This document shows, one piece after another, positions 53,291 to 62,178 of a stretch of DNA of 64,000 nucleotides. Source of the DNA: Polynucleobacter sp. AP-Melu-500A-A1 (lineage in GTDB: Bacteria; Pseudomonadota; Gammaproteobacteria; Burkholderiales; Burkholderiaceae); contig NZ_JACVOZ010000001.1 in assembly GCF_018882125.1 (NCBI RefSeq), positions 558,001-622,000 of the forward strand. The letters run 5' to 3'. The position numbers and the translations under genes are program-made. Numbering within the stretch: the first letter of the stretch is position 1; each line of letters starts with the position of its first letter. The notes below the pieces were generated by a model that saw nothing but the letters and a program-made list of their open reading frames with translations, had not been told where the DNA came from and made no database searches.

Positions 53291-54647
53291 ACAATACACA
53301 ATTCTTGGCGCTGGAATATCGGGCCTAAGTGCTTCATATCACTTGGGGCATGATAAATGCAAAATATATGAAGCCAATAGCTATGCTGGCGGCCATGCTT
53401 ATACGCATAAAGTTGACTCAGTTTGTTGGGACGAGGGCCCTCATATTTCATTTACAAAAAATGAATATGTAAAGAAATTATTTGAGGAGTCTGTGGGGGG
53501 CCAGTATTCAGAGTTTCCGGTGAATGTTAGCAATTACTATTTTGGAGACTATATTCCTCATCCAGCACAATCTAATTTGAGTTTTTTGAAAGAGCCTCTT
53601 CGCACACAATGCTATGAACAGATGTTGGCAAGTGGAACTTTAAATCAGCAAGACAATATATCTTCATCCTATTTGGATTGGCTAAAAAGTTCTTTTGGTG
53701 AAGTATTTACACAAAATCTTCCTGAGAGATACACAAAAAAATATTGGACTGTAGGGTCTGCTGAATTGGCTGTTGATTGGTTAGGGGAGAGAGTATATCG
53801 CCCTGATTTAGAAGTTGTTGAGAATGGCTACAGAGGCATTCAGCCAGAAAAAACACACTATATAAATAAGGTAAGGTACCCAAAGGCAGGGGGATTTATA
53901 TCGTTTTTGAATAAAATAAAGATAAATGCAAACATTGAGTACTCAAGCACTGTTAAGTCCATTAATCTCGAAAAAAAACAGATCCTTTTTTCAGATAATA
54001 GGGTCGTATCTTTTAATAAACTGATCAATACATTGCCGTTACCGCAATTTATTAAAATGTCAGGTGCACCTTTTAATGTTTTGGAGGCAGCGAGTAACCT
54101 AGATTGCACCTCTTTGCTGTTAGTTAATATTGTGGCTAGTAATAGGCTTAAGAAAGATTTCCATTGGATGTATGTATATGATGATGCTATGTATGCAACA
54201 AGAATTACATCAATGAATTCATTGACTGACGATACATTGTCTGCAACACCCGAGGGCATTCAAGTTGAGATATACGAATCGAACTTTAAGCCATTCAAAA
54301 AAAGCCATTCAGAAATTGCAAATTATGTGAAAGTTGAGCTTCAAAAAATGAACATAATTGATTCTTGTTTATCTGTCCACACTAATTATATAAAGAATGC
54401 AAACATAATATTTAATCATAGGCGAAGAGAGAATCAGGATATTGTTCTAGGTTGGTTAGCCGGCTATGGACTAGATAGGGAAGCTGATGATCTAGAGCCT
54501 ATGTCAAAATGGGATCATCTCAACCAGCCTTCATTAAACAAAAAAATGGGAAATCTTATATTGGCAGGAAGATTTGGTCAGTGGAAATATTTTTGGTCAG
54601 ATGATTGCATTTTAAGAGGTCTTGAAATTGGTATTGTTGGCAAATAG
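53280..54647 (+). CDS. FAD-dependent amine-oxidase-like protein
   Basis: 455 residues with ILGAGISGLSASYHL near 8-22 (FAD dinucleotide loop), YEANSYAGGHAYTH near 30-43 and GPHISF, the pattern shared by UDP-galactopyranose mutase, protoporphyrinogen oxidase and phytoene-desaturase relatives. The C-terminal ILAGRFGQWKYFW segment closes the FAD site. Proteins of this type recur in O-antigen loci, but the reaction is not established. Position after the CDP-sugar genes suggests action on the same sugar, for example ring contraction or oxidation. Confidence 0.75.
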   Translation: MPTEQYTILGAGISGLSASYHLGHDKCKIYEANSYAGGHAYTHKVDSVCWDEGPHISFTKNEYVKKLFEESVGGQYSEFPVNVSNYYFGDYIPHPAQSNLSFLKEPLRTQCYEQMLASGTLNQQDNISSSYLDWLKSSFGEVFTQNLPERYTKKYWTVGSAELAVDWLGERVYRPDLEVVENGYRGIQPEKTHYINKVRYPKAGGFISFLNKIKINANIEYSSTVKSINLEKKQILFSDNRVVSFNKLINTLPLPQFIKMSGAPFNVLEAASNLDCTSLLLVNIVASNRLKKDFHWMYVYDDAMYATRITSMNSLTDDTLSATPEGIQVEIYESNFKPFKKSHSEIANYVKVELQKMNIIDSCLSVHTNYIKNANIIFNHRRRENQDIVLGWLAGYGLDREADDLEPMSKWDHLNQPSLNKKMGNLILAGRFGQWKYFWSDDCILRGLEIGIVGK

Positions 54648-54681
54648 TACTAAACACTAAATTGAAATTACTAATGAATAC

Positions 54682-55620
54682 ATGAAGAAAACTATTACAA
54701 TTTTATGTCCTGTTTATAACGAAGTAGAGAATATCGATAACTTCTACACTACGTTCAATAACTATACTAAAGATATTGTGAATTACAAATTTAACTTCGT
54801 ATTTACCGATAATCATAGTACTGACGGAAGTTTTGATGTAATCAAGAAGTTGTCTGGTATGCACCCAAACGTACGCGGTTATCGATTTTCTAAGAACTTT
54901 GGGTATATGAAATCAATCTATACTGGATTTATTAATTCAGGGGATGACGCTTGTGTTATTTTTGATTGCGATTTACAGGACCCACCATTTCTTATAAGTA
55001 ATTTTATTAAGTCCTGGGAATCTGGCTACAAGGTCATCTATGGAAAGCGATCTATCAGGGTTGAATCACAATCACTTGGATTTTTAAGGGCAGCATATAG
55101 AAAGTTCGAAAATTTTGTTAAGGGATATAAGGTTGAAATAGAAAGTGGTACTTGGTTTTTAGATAAGCAGGTTATCGATGAATTAAAAAAAATCCAGTTT
55201 GATCCTTACCTACCCGGATTAATTTCTAGACTTGGATTTAGTACTATAGGTATCGACTATCAAAGACTAGCTAGAGAGAAAGGCACTGCCAAGGGAAATA
55301 TACCGCTATATTTGGCTTATGCAAGGGATGGATTAGTAAGTGGAACTATAACGCCATTAAGACTAATGGCTGTTTTTGGTGCCCTTGTTTCTTTAATTTC
55401 TTTCGTACTAATGTTTTATTTTCTATTTGCTAAGTTATTTTTAGGGGCGCCATTTGCCAGCGGTGTTGCAGCCCTTTCAATAATTACCTTATTTGGATTT
55501 GGAATTAACTTCGTTTTCCTAGGGGTGCTTGGTGAGTACATAGGTCGGATCTATATAGAAAGAGAATCTAGGCACGCAGCCATTATTGAAGAAACTTGCG
55601 CTTCAACTATTCAAGAATAA
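54682..55620 (+). CDS. GtrB-like polyprenyl-phosphate glycosyltransferase
   Basis: 312 residues: a GT2 catalytic domain with ITILCPVYNEVENID, FTDNHSTDGS near 41-50, FSKNFGYMKSIYTG and IFDCDLQDPP (DxD = DCD), followed by two C-terminal membrane helices at about 230-255 and 265-290 and the LGEYIGRIYIE juxtamembrane motif. GtrB/DPM1-type enzymes load glucose or another sugar on undecaprenyl phosphate. The convergent genes at 55623 and 57205 could supply the periplasmic transferase and the flippase, together making a Gtr-like side-chain module. Confidence 0.87.
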   Translation: MKKTITILCPVYNEVENIDNFYTTFNNYTKDIVNYKFNFVFTDNHSTDGSFDVIKKLSGMHPNVRGYRFSKNFGYMKSIYTGFINSGDDACVIFDCDLQDPPFLISNFIKSWESGYKVIYGKRSIRVESQSLGFLRAAYRKFENFVKGYKVEIESGTWFLDKQVIDELKKIQFDPYLPGLISRLGFSTIGIDYQRLAREKGTAKGNIPLYLAYARDGLVSGTITPLRLMAVFGALVSLISFVLMFYFLFAKLFLGAPFASGVAALSIITLFGFGINFVFLGVLGEYIGRIYIERESRHAAIIEETCASTIQE

Positions 55621-55622
55621 GC

Positions 55623-57188
55623 CTATTCTTTTTTAAGAATCGCTAGGGAGCCACTTAACTTAATTGGATTCTTAGTATTAAATTTAGCCTGCTCAATTTT
55701 GTCATTAAGACATGAATTCATCGCATTTGTTGCTTCCACGCCTTTAAATGAGGTGACTCCACTGTAAATATATTTACCTTCTACTTCTGAATAATTCACA
55801 ATTAAAAATTCGGCAGTATTAATATTGTAGGGAAAAAATGAGGAATTAAGGTGTTGGTATAGATAAGGCCAGCCAGCTTCCACAGAGCTTATTCTAGAAT
55901 CTCGCGGGATATATTTATCAACTTGTTGCGTAATAAATTCATAGTTGTTTTTATCTTTATATATCCTGGAAAAGTAACTCAAATAAGAGATATCGTTTTT
56001 ATAGTTAAGAACTAATTTTTGGGATTGTGAAAAACTGATTCCATAGAAGTACGCAAGGACTAAGAGTAATAAGAAGTACTGAAGAGATCTTAGTGCTGGA
56101 TTTTTCTTTAATAGGTCTTTGTGGATTTCAGCCATGCTTATACAGAATGAGTAAATAAGAAATGGGAAATAAAGTGTATGGTAGTGAGTAAAATACCCAG
56201 TTTTTTCAGCCCCCCCAATATTGCCGATGATATTTGGAACCATCATGGCAAAAGTTATGATGAATAATCTGGGTGATTTTATTAGGATTACTAGCATGAA
56301 TGGTAAGTTAACTAGTAAAAACGATAAAGTGCCATTAAAAAAATACGACTCTTTAAAAAGATTAAGTAGCGCACTCGGCGACAGATTAATGAACGACTCG
56401 TAATAGGGGTTGGCGGTCAGCTGATAGCGTTTTAGTAATTCAAATACTAGAATCATAAAAAGACCAAAGGCTAATCGCGCAGCAATATTCTTATTCTTTT
56501 TATAAAAAAGTATGGTGTGAAGAATTAAAAATATTCCAGAATATAGAATTACCTTTTCAACTATCATTCCACAAATTGTTAGTGCCAAAATGCCATATTT
56601 GGTACTATTTTTGAAGTCTATTAAGTAGAAAGCCAAGAGACCAAATGGAAGATATATCCTATCGGGAAATGGCGCACCCTGAATTGACCATGACCATGCC
56701 GGATGAAAACTAATCACGATAACTATTAAGAGGCTTGTTATTGATCCACAGTTATTTTTGACTAAGATGTAATAAGATAAATATAGGAATGCTATAAATG
56801 AAAAGATATCAATAAAATGAGTTACATAAGGAGCACTGAATGCATATAGCAGAATGGATAGTGGATAAAGTATTGGATAGTAATGGAACCTGAAGTGGTT
56901 AAAATCTTCGGCGCCATGAGCAACACTATCAAAAGATTTTTTACAGAACTCTAACACATCAATAGAGTGTAATTTTTCTATATATGAATAGTCGATCAGG
57001 GTTGCCATGAACTGGTTGTATGCCCCTAATCCTCTATGAATATTCTCAAGCAAAATATAATAATTTCCTGTATCTCCTTGAAAGTAAGATCCACTTCTCA
57101 CCTTAATAATGGCAAGTATTATAGATACTGAGACAATTAAAATTATCGGCATATAAATATTGAATAATTTAGATTTACTAATCTTCAT
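55623..57188 (-). CDS. DUF2079-like polytopic membrane protein, possible glycosyltransferase
   Basis: 521 residues with about ten hydrophobic segments. After helix one, YFQGDTGNYYILLENI, and later FHYYPILYPLSILLYAF with IYLPFGLLAFYLID resemble DUF2079-type GT-C-like proteins. The C-terminal 130 residues are soluble, with DSRISSVEAGWPYLYQHL. A role as periplasmic sugar transferase fits the neighbours (a GtrB-like gene and an SMR flippase gene) but is inferred. A C7 run (G7 on the coding strand) lies at 56210-56216. Confidence 0.6.
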   Translation of the reverse strand: MKISKSKLFNIYMPIILIVSVSIILAIIKVRSGSYFQGDTGNYYILLENIHRGLGAYNQFMATLIDYSYIEKLHSIDVLEFCKKSFDSVAHGAEDFNHFRFHYYPILYPLSILLYAFSAPYVTHFIDIFSFIAFLYLSYYILVKNNCGSITSLLIVIVISFHPAWSWSIQGAPFPDRIYLPFGLLAFYLIDFKNSTKYGILALTICGMIVEKVILYSGIFLILHTILFYKKNKNIAARLAFGLFMILVFELLKRYQLTANPYYESFINLSPSALLNLFKESYFFNGTLSFLLVNLPFMLVILIKSPRLFIITFAMMVPNIIGNIGGAEKTGYFTHYHTLYFPFLIYSFCISMAEIHKDLLKKNPALRSLQYFLLLLVLAYFYGISFSQSQKLVLNYKNDISYLSYFSRIYKDKNNYEFITQQVDKYIPRDSRISSVEAGWPYLYQHLNSSFFPYNINTAEFLIVNYSEVEGKYIYSGVTSFKGVEATNAMNSCLNDKIEQAKFNTKNPIKLSGSLAILKKE

Positions 57189-57204
57189 ATGGCGAATATC
57201 CGTC

Positions 57205-57576
57205 TTAGTTTTGCTTAAGGTTTATTAGACCAATGCCAATGACTATAAAAATTAGACCCAACCAATAGCTTGTATCCAAAGATTTACCATCTCTATAGCA
57301 TTGAATTAACGCTGCAAAAATCACTGCTGTTGAGGCGATGGGATATGCAATTCGTATATCAATCTTATAGAGCAAGAAAAGCCAAACCGCAGTAGCAAAT
57401 ACATAGAAAATGAGTGCAATATAGAGCCACCAACTATTGGTGATAGCAAAAAATATCCCCTTAGAAAAATAATTATTTCCAAGTTGAGAAGATGCATTTG
57501 CCATTAGGATTTGGCTACCCCCCATAATGATTGCATAGCTCACGAGGCAAATAAATTGTAGGAGGGAGAGTTTCAT
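57205..57576 (-). CDS. Small four-helix SMR/EamA-type transporter, possible lipid-sugar flippase
   Basis: 123 residues with four hydrophobic helices (about 7-27, 45-64, 72-92 and 103-119), the size and topology of EmrE/ArnE-type half transporters. ArnE/ArnF flip an undecaprenyl-phosphate sugar and GtrA does the same for O-antigen glucosylation. Lying 16 bp upstream of a GT-C-like gene on the same strand, it probably moves the lipid-linked sugar made by the GtrB-like enzyme. It may work as a homodimer since no partner gene is nearby. Confidence 0.75.
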   Translation of the reverse strand: MKLSLLQFICLVSYAIIMGGSQILMANASSQLGNNYFSKGIFFAITNSWWLYIALIFYVFATAVWLFLLYKIDIRIAYPIASTAVIFAALIQCYRDGKSLDTSYWLGLIFIVIGIGLINLKQN

Positions 57577-57592
57577 AAATGGTAATCTGGAA

Positions 57593-58153
57593 TTATTCTC
57601 TAAAACCTATACATCGAGCCGGAATTCCCACATTAATCGAATTGGGTAAGGTATCTTTAGTAACTATCGCATTTGCACCAATGATTGAACCCGCCCCCAA
57701 GGTAATGCCCGGCATAATAACTGCACCTGAACCAATCCAAACACCTTTACAAAGAGTGATTTTTAAAGGTATTACCTGTCTTTCAATTACTTCTGGGTGC
57801 CTCCCGTCAATAGGATGCTTACCAGATGAGATGGTGACGTTAGAGCCGATTAAAACATAGTCTTGTATTTCTACGCCACCAACGCCATTTATATATGTAT
57901 TTGAGTTGATGGCAACATTAGATCCTATATGGATCTTGTAGGCGTCCACAAAAATAACCTTTGGTTGAATCCATTGCATTCCATGCGCTGACTTAAAAAG
58001 GAGTTTGCCAGTAATGTATCTTAATAAAAATCCAATCAAGCCGGGGAATGGGGATGTAAGCATAAAAAGCCATCCCTCAATTTCATGTCTGATTAAGGTA
58101 ACGACTGAAATGCCCCTCAACTTATTTCTTAGAAACAAATGAATATTAGCCAT
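57593..58153 (-). CDS. Left-handed beta-helix (hexapeptide) acyltransferase
   Basis: 186 residues with hexapeptide repeats (for example IHIGSNVAINSNTYING, YVLIGSNVTISSG, WIGSGAVIMPGITLGAGSIIGANAIV) and the catalytic His in SGKHPIDGRH. It belongs to the maltose/galactoside O-acetyltransferase type (WbbJ-like), using acetyl-CoA to acetylate a sugar hydroxyl in the cytoplasm. An amphipathic N-terminal part with aromatic residues may touch the membrane. It heads the small minus-strand unit that includes the flippase gene 16 bp downstream. Confidence 0.85.
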   Translation of the reverse strand: MANIHLFLRNKLRGISVVTLIRHEIEGWLFMLTSPFPGLIGFLLRYITGKLLFKSAHGMQWIQPKVIFVDAYKIHIGSNVAINSNTYINGVGGVEIQDYVLIGSNVTISSGKHPIDGRHPEVIERQVIPLKITLCKGVWIGSGAVIMPGITLGAGSIIGANAIVTKDTLPNSINVGIPARCIGFRE

Positions 58154-58486
58154 ATAAAGGATTAAACAGGAAGATATTTAGATTAATAATATATTTCATT
58201 TGTAGTAAAAGTCGTCAAGGTGGATATAATTTTTGTTTAGTTAGGAGTCTTACAAAAAATTCAAATTTAGTTATAAGTTTTGCTAATTTAAAGGGTTAAA
58301 GTTCTAAGTTTTAAATACTTCAAAATAAATTTATTGCTTTTATTGAATCTATAGTTAAATGATATAGGTAATTTAATCGTGGATCATTGGATGTGCATAT
58401 TCATGTATTTAATTAATTTGTTGCATTATTATAGTATCGGTTAAGCGGACAATCTTATCTCGTAGCGTATAAATTTAATCATAATT
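58154..58486. other. 333-bp AT-rich divergent intergenic region
   Basis: The gap between the acetyltransferase (minus) and the OafA-type gene (plus) contains no open frame that I would call a gene. It has a TATAAT at 58225-58230 and a TATAGT at 58430-58435, but neither has a convincing -35 box at proper spacing. I see no clear hairpin or repeat. It probably holds the promoters of both divergent units. Confidence 0.6.
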
Positions 58487-60385
58487 ATGCATTTTACCTT
58501 TGAAAAAATTAACTATCGTCAAGATATTGAGGCCCTCAGAGGATTTGCTGTTCTATCGGTACTGCTCTTTCATGCGGGCTTTGATCTTTTTCAAGGCGGG
58601 TTTCTAGGTGTAGATATATTCTTTGTAATTAGTGGTTATCTAATCACTAAAACTTTAATTGATGAGCAATTAAAAAATAATAATATTAACTACATATCTT
58701 TTTTTATAAGAAGAGCTAGAAGAATTTTTCCAGCCTTAATATTTACATTATTTTTAAGTACTTTACTAGCAATAATTTTTTTCTCAACAAGCTTATTGAG
58801 CCAGTATGGAAATTCACTAATTTTTGCTTCACTTTCCGCTTCAAATATATATTTTTATACCCAAAGTGGTTATTTCGATGCTAGTTCATACGTTAAACCT
58901 CTATTACATACGTGGTCACTAGGAGTGGAGGAGCAATTCTACTTACTCTGGCCGATATTTATGGGAATGGTTTTATCGTTTAGAAGTAAATTGAAAGATC
59001 TGCTTCCCTTTTTAATTCTGGCTATTGGATTGCTTAGTCTTTTAGGCGCTCAATATATGATTTCTAAGAGTCAGGCTGCCTCTTTTTTCATAATGCCATT
59101 TAGGGTATTTGAATTTGCCTTAGGAGGGCTATTATATTGGGTTAACTTAGATAAATTTAAAAAACTTTCTAATTTATTATTTATCTTTGCATTAGCCCTG
59201 CTAATCTATAGCATCTTTTTCTTTAATGAAAAAATGCTTTTCCCCGGCTTTAATGCGTTGGTACCTTGTATGGGCGCTGCCTTATTCATCTCAGCCAATA
59301 AGCAGAAGAATTTGGTTTCTTTATATAAATATCTAGGCTTCTCATTTCTTGGAAAAATAAGCTACTCTCTGTATTTGGTGCATTGGCCAATAGTTGTTTT
59401 TTGGGGTATTGGGTTTAATGTTAGCAAATATACATTGCTTGATTCGTTATTAATATTGACAGCTTCAATAGTCATTTCTTCTATAAGTTATTATTTTGTA
59501 GAATCGCCATTTAGAAGAATTAGAAGTAAAAATTCAAGTTTCATAATTAAATGCTTCATTTTATTTTCAATTTTAATTATGATTGGTTTATCACAGTCCT
59601 TCAACAATGGATGGGATTGGCGGCCATGGAGGCCCTATGAAATCTTAAGTTCTGATCAAGTAAAAAAAGAAAAAGAGTTACGTTTCTCAGTCCGACAAAA
59701 AATTTGCATTGAAAAAGGCTGGGACAAGTGTGATGATATTGATCCTAATAAAAAGAACGTTTTAATCATTGGCGACAGTCATTCAATCGATGCACTTAAT
59801 GCATTTGTGAGTGAGTTTAGTGACTTAAACTATTCGCTATCTACATTACCTGGATGTCCACCATATGGGAATATAGAACTTATTGCGCCCAAGGATCATT
59901 TTGATTTGGAGAAATGTAAAGCCCTAAATAAAACTAGGGTCGATGTAGGATATTTGAAAAAGTTTAACTTAATCGTAATAAATAATTACATGAAATGGTA
60001 TAGACCTGATCATCTGATATCATATTTACAATACCTGCATATAAATGGCATAGATAGGGTAATAGTATTTGGGAACTATCTTTCCTTAGACCAAGAAATG
60101 CCTATACTGATAAATAAATATGGGTTAGATGAGGCAAAAATAAAAAAGTCAATACAAAATGAGGACTTTAATGAAAGTGAATTAAAGAGAGTATGTGAAG
60201 AATTTAACTATCTTTACTTAAGCAAAAAATCTATTTTTTGCGAGGGAAGTAATTGCATTATCTTGAGTAAAAATAAAATTCCTTTTACCTACGATACTAA
60301 TCATCTATCATTTGAATTTGCAAAAGAATTGCTTGCGGGAAAAAAATCTATTGTTAGTGACTATATAGCTAGAGTCTCTCCTTAA
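58487..60385 (+). CDS. OafA/YrhL-type acyltransferase-3 fused to an SGNH domain
   Basis: 632 residues. The N-terminal ten-helix acyltransferase-3 domain has YRQDIEALRGFAVLSVLLFH near 10-29 with the catalytic His, FLGVDIFFVISGYLIT near 44-59 and FFIRRARRIFPAL. The C-terminal periplasmic SGNH domain, from about 420, has LIIGDSHSIDA (Ser nucleophile) and DTNHLS (Asp/His). Such two-domain proteins O-acetylate O-antigen or peptidoglycan outside the membrane. It is a single gene with its own upstream region and gives a second, independent acylation system in this window. Confidence 0.92.
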   Translation: MHFTFEKINYRQDIEALRGFAVLSVLLFHAGFDLFQGGFLGVDIFFVISGYLITKTLIDEQLKNNNINYISFFIRRARRIFPALIFTLFLSTLLAIIFFSTSLLSQYGNSLIFASLSASNIYFYTQSGYFDASSYVKPLLHTWSLGVEEQFYLLWPIFMGMVLSFRSKLKDLLPFLILAIGLLSLLGAQYMISKSQAASFFIMPFRVFEFALGGLLYWVNLDKFKKLSNLLFIFALALLIYSIFFFNEKMLFPGFNALVPCMGAALFISANKQKNLVSLYKYLGFSFLGKISYSLYLVHWPIVVFWGIGFNVSKYTLLDSLLILTASIVISSISYYFVESPFRRIRSKNSSFIIKCFILFSILIMIGLSQSFNNGWDWRPWRPYEILSSDQVKKEKELRFSVRQKICIEKGWDKCDDIDPNKKNVLIIGDSHSIDALNAFVSEFSDLNYSLSTLPGCPPYGNIELIAPKDHFDLEKCKALNKTRVDVGYLKKFNLIVINNYMKWYRPDHLISYLQYLHINGIDRVIVFGNYLSLDQEMPILINKYGLDEAKIKKSIQNEDFNESELKRVCEEFNYLYLSKKSIFCEGSNCIILSKNKIPFTYDTNHLSFEFAKELLAGKKSIVSDYIARVSP

Positions 60386-60411
60386 TTTTTTTTGTGCAGA
60401 CTTAAAATTGA

Positions 60412-60747
60412 CTATTTATTTTTAATTTTAAGAATAGAAATTTCTTTTTCAAAGGATCGAATTTTCTTATGTTGTTCTGATGCGATGATTGTCAAATGTA
60501 GAACGGTGCCTAATAGGCTACCAAGGGTTACGGCAATAATTGCCGTGGGAACAAAGTAAATACCTAAAAGACGAGCTAGGTATTCAATTAGGACTGGGAA
60601 TACGCCCATGATTAAAAATAGCATGCCCAAGCTCAGCCAGGTAATTGCATGAACGGTATAAATTCTTCTTCTGCGAATAAAGAAGGAAATCACCATAACA
60701 ATCAAAAGTCCCAAAATAATGCAAATTATTCTTGCTCTTAAGCTCAT
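60412..60747 (-). CDS. DUF2304 family small membrane protein
   Basis: 111 residues with three hydrophobic helices (about 8-22, 33-52 and 66-90) and a charged C-terminal coil ending EKEISILKIKNK. RRRRIYTVHAITWLSLG is typical of DUF2304. Members are usually encoded beside a DPM1-like GT2, as here (4-bp overlap), so it is probably a membrane partner of that transferase. The biochemical role is not known. Confidence 0.8.
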   Translation of the reverse strand: MSLRARIICIILGLLIVMVISFFIRRRRIYTVHAITWLSLGMLFLIMGVFPVLIEYLARLLGIYFVPTAIIAVTLGSLLGTVLHLTIIASEQHKKIRSFEKEISILKIKNK

Positions 60748-61469
60748 TTTGAATTTTTGCCTCGATTGATTTTAAAGAAAATTGGCATAGAAAGAACTAA
60801 GTCTAGTAAATTTTTGAACATGTAGTTTGCTGCATTGAGGGGAGAAAAAGAGGATTCCCCCGTCAATCTAGGTGCCATATTAATAAATGTCTCCTGAATT
60901 TTGAATCCTGCTTCATGCGCCATCCATATAATTCTAACTTCCGAATATTCAAAAGCAGAATCTGTGGCAAAGTAATCAATTAAGTTTTTAGAGTAAATAT
61001 GGCATCCAGAGGTGCAATCAGTCACCTTTACTTTATGCAAAGCCTTTAGCAAAAAGCAGATGGATGAAATGCTGACTTTGCGCAAAAGGGATTCGGTATA
61101 GTCAGCTTCGCCTAAGTAACGAGAGCCAATGATAAAATCTACATTACTTTCCAAATTTGAACTTAAAATCTTCGCAATTTCTTCTGGGGGATGCTGCCCA
61201 TCAGCATCTAGACGAATTAAATAAGAGTAATTGTTTTGTGATGCGTAAAGTATTCCCGCCTCAACTGCTCCAGCAATTCCGTAAGCCTTGTCTACTTGAA
61301 TGACCTTTGCACCATGATTCAGCGAAACTTCAGCGGTTTTATCTCTTGAATAACCATCTACAACTAACACATCTGCATCAGGGATAAATTTTTTAATATC
61401 AGCAAGTACATTTCCGATTGCCAATTCTTCATTTAAGCTTGCCAATACTACTAGATATTTATTACCCAT
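60744..61469 (-). CDS. DPM1-like GT2 glycosyltransferase
   Basis: 241 residues with LVVLASLNEELAI, VVDGYSRDKT near 35-44, GIAGAVEAGI and RLDADGQHPPEEI (DxD = DAD), the motif set of dolichyl/polyprenyl-phosphate mannose synthases. It has no membrane helices, so the DUF2304 protein may anchor it. It overlaps the nucleotidyltransferase gene by 8 bp, which suggests that it uses the sugar activated by that enzyme. Confidence 0.85.
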   Translation of the reverse strand: MGNKYLVVLASLNEELAIGNVLADIKKFIPDADVLVVDGYSRDKTAEVSLNHGAKVIQVDKAYGIAGAVEAGILYASQNNYSYLIRLDADGQHPPEEIAKILSSNLESNVDFIIGSRYLGEADYTESLLRKVSISSICFLLKALHKVKVTDCTSGCHIYSKNLIDYFATDSAFEYSEVRIIWMAHEAGFKIQETFINMAPRLTGESSFSPLNAANYMFKNLLDLVLSMPIFFKINRGKNSK

Positions 61470-62178
61470 TTTTAATTCTTTCAGTTCTCTTTAATACCTC
61501 ATCCAGGTTTTCCACATTTTCAATTCCCATCCAAAAGTCAGAAATCATATAGGCGCCTACTGATAAGCCTTTTTTTAAGTAAGCATTAATCAAGTCAGGC
61601 ATAGTAAAGAATTCATTAAATGGAATTTGTGAGGCAGCCCTGCCATTTAGTACATAGATTCCTGAGCTAATAGAAAATTTTGATTCTGGTTTTTCAATAA
61701 TCCCTTTGATTTTTGATGAGTCAATTTCAAGCACTCCAAAACTACTTTTTTCTATTTTTTCTACGCAACCAACCACAATATCTAAACTATTATCAATTGC
61801 AAAATCCTTCATTTTCTTAAATGAAAGCTCGGTATAGACGTCACCATTTACAAGGAAAAAGTATTCATCATCTTCAAATTGAGATGCAATTAGCGAAAGT
61901 GGGCCCGCAGTACCAAGTGGATGATCCTCGTGAAAATATTCAATATTGGCATCAAACTTTTGGCCGTTCCCAAAGTAGGCCATGACAAGTTCAGCTTGGT
62001 AGCCGGTGGAGACAATAAAATTTTTAAACTGATCTCGTTTGAACTGATTGATAAGGTGTAAAAGTATTGGATCTTGCCCAATCGGCATTAGCGGCTTAGG
62101 GATCACAAAGGAGAATGGGTGAAACCGCGTCCCTTTACCGCCTGCAAGAATAACTACTTTTGTTTCATTATTTGGCAT
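61462..62178 (-). CDS. Sugar-1-phosphate nucleotidyltransferase
   Basis: 238 residues with VVILAGGKGTRFHPFSFVIPKP near the N-terminus (nucleotide loop plus Lys), LGTAGPLSLI near 88-97 and FLVNGDVY near 108-115, matching mannose-1-phosphate guanylyltransferase, HddC and RmlA relatives. The exact sugar and nucleotide cannot be fixed. It is in an operon with two SDR epimerases and a DPM1-like enzyme. Its 5' end overlaps the SDR gene by 25 bp. Confidence 0.87.
   Translation of the reverse strand: MPNNETKVVILAGGKGTRFHPFSFVIPKPLMPIGQDPILLHLINQFKRDQFKNFIVSTGYQAELVMAYFGNGQKFDANIEYFHEDHPLGTAGPLSLIASQFEDDEYFFLVNGDVYTELSFKKMKDFAIDNSLDIVVGCVEKIEKSSFGVLEIDSSKIKGIIEKPESKFSISSGIYVLNGRAASQIPFNEFFTMPDLINAYLKKGLSVGAYMISDFWMGIENVENLDEVLKRTERIKNG

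Noticed and set aside
53858..54259. A 133-codon open frame on minus opposite the FAD protein gene
   Set aside because: It is antisense to a well-supported gene and has no motif or neighbour on that strand.
53280..54647. UDP-galactopyranose mutase (glf)
   Set aside because: The FAD loop fits, but the protein is about 70 residues longer than Glf and I could not see its substrate-binding arginine motifs, so only the broader family is named.
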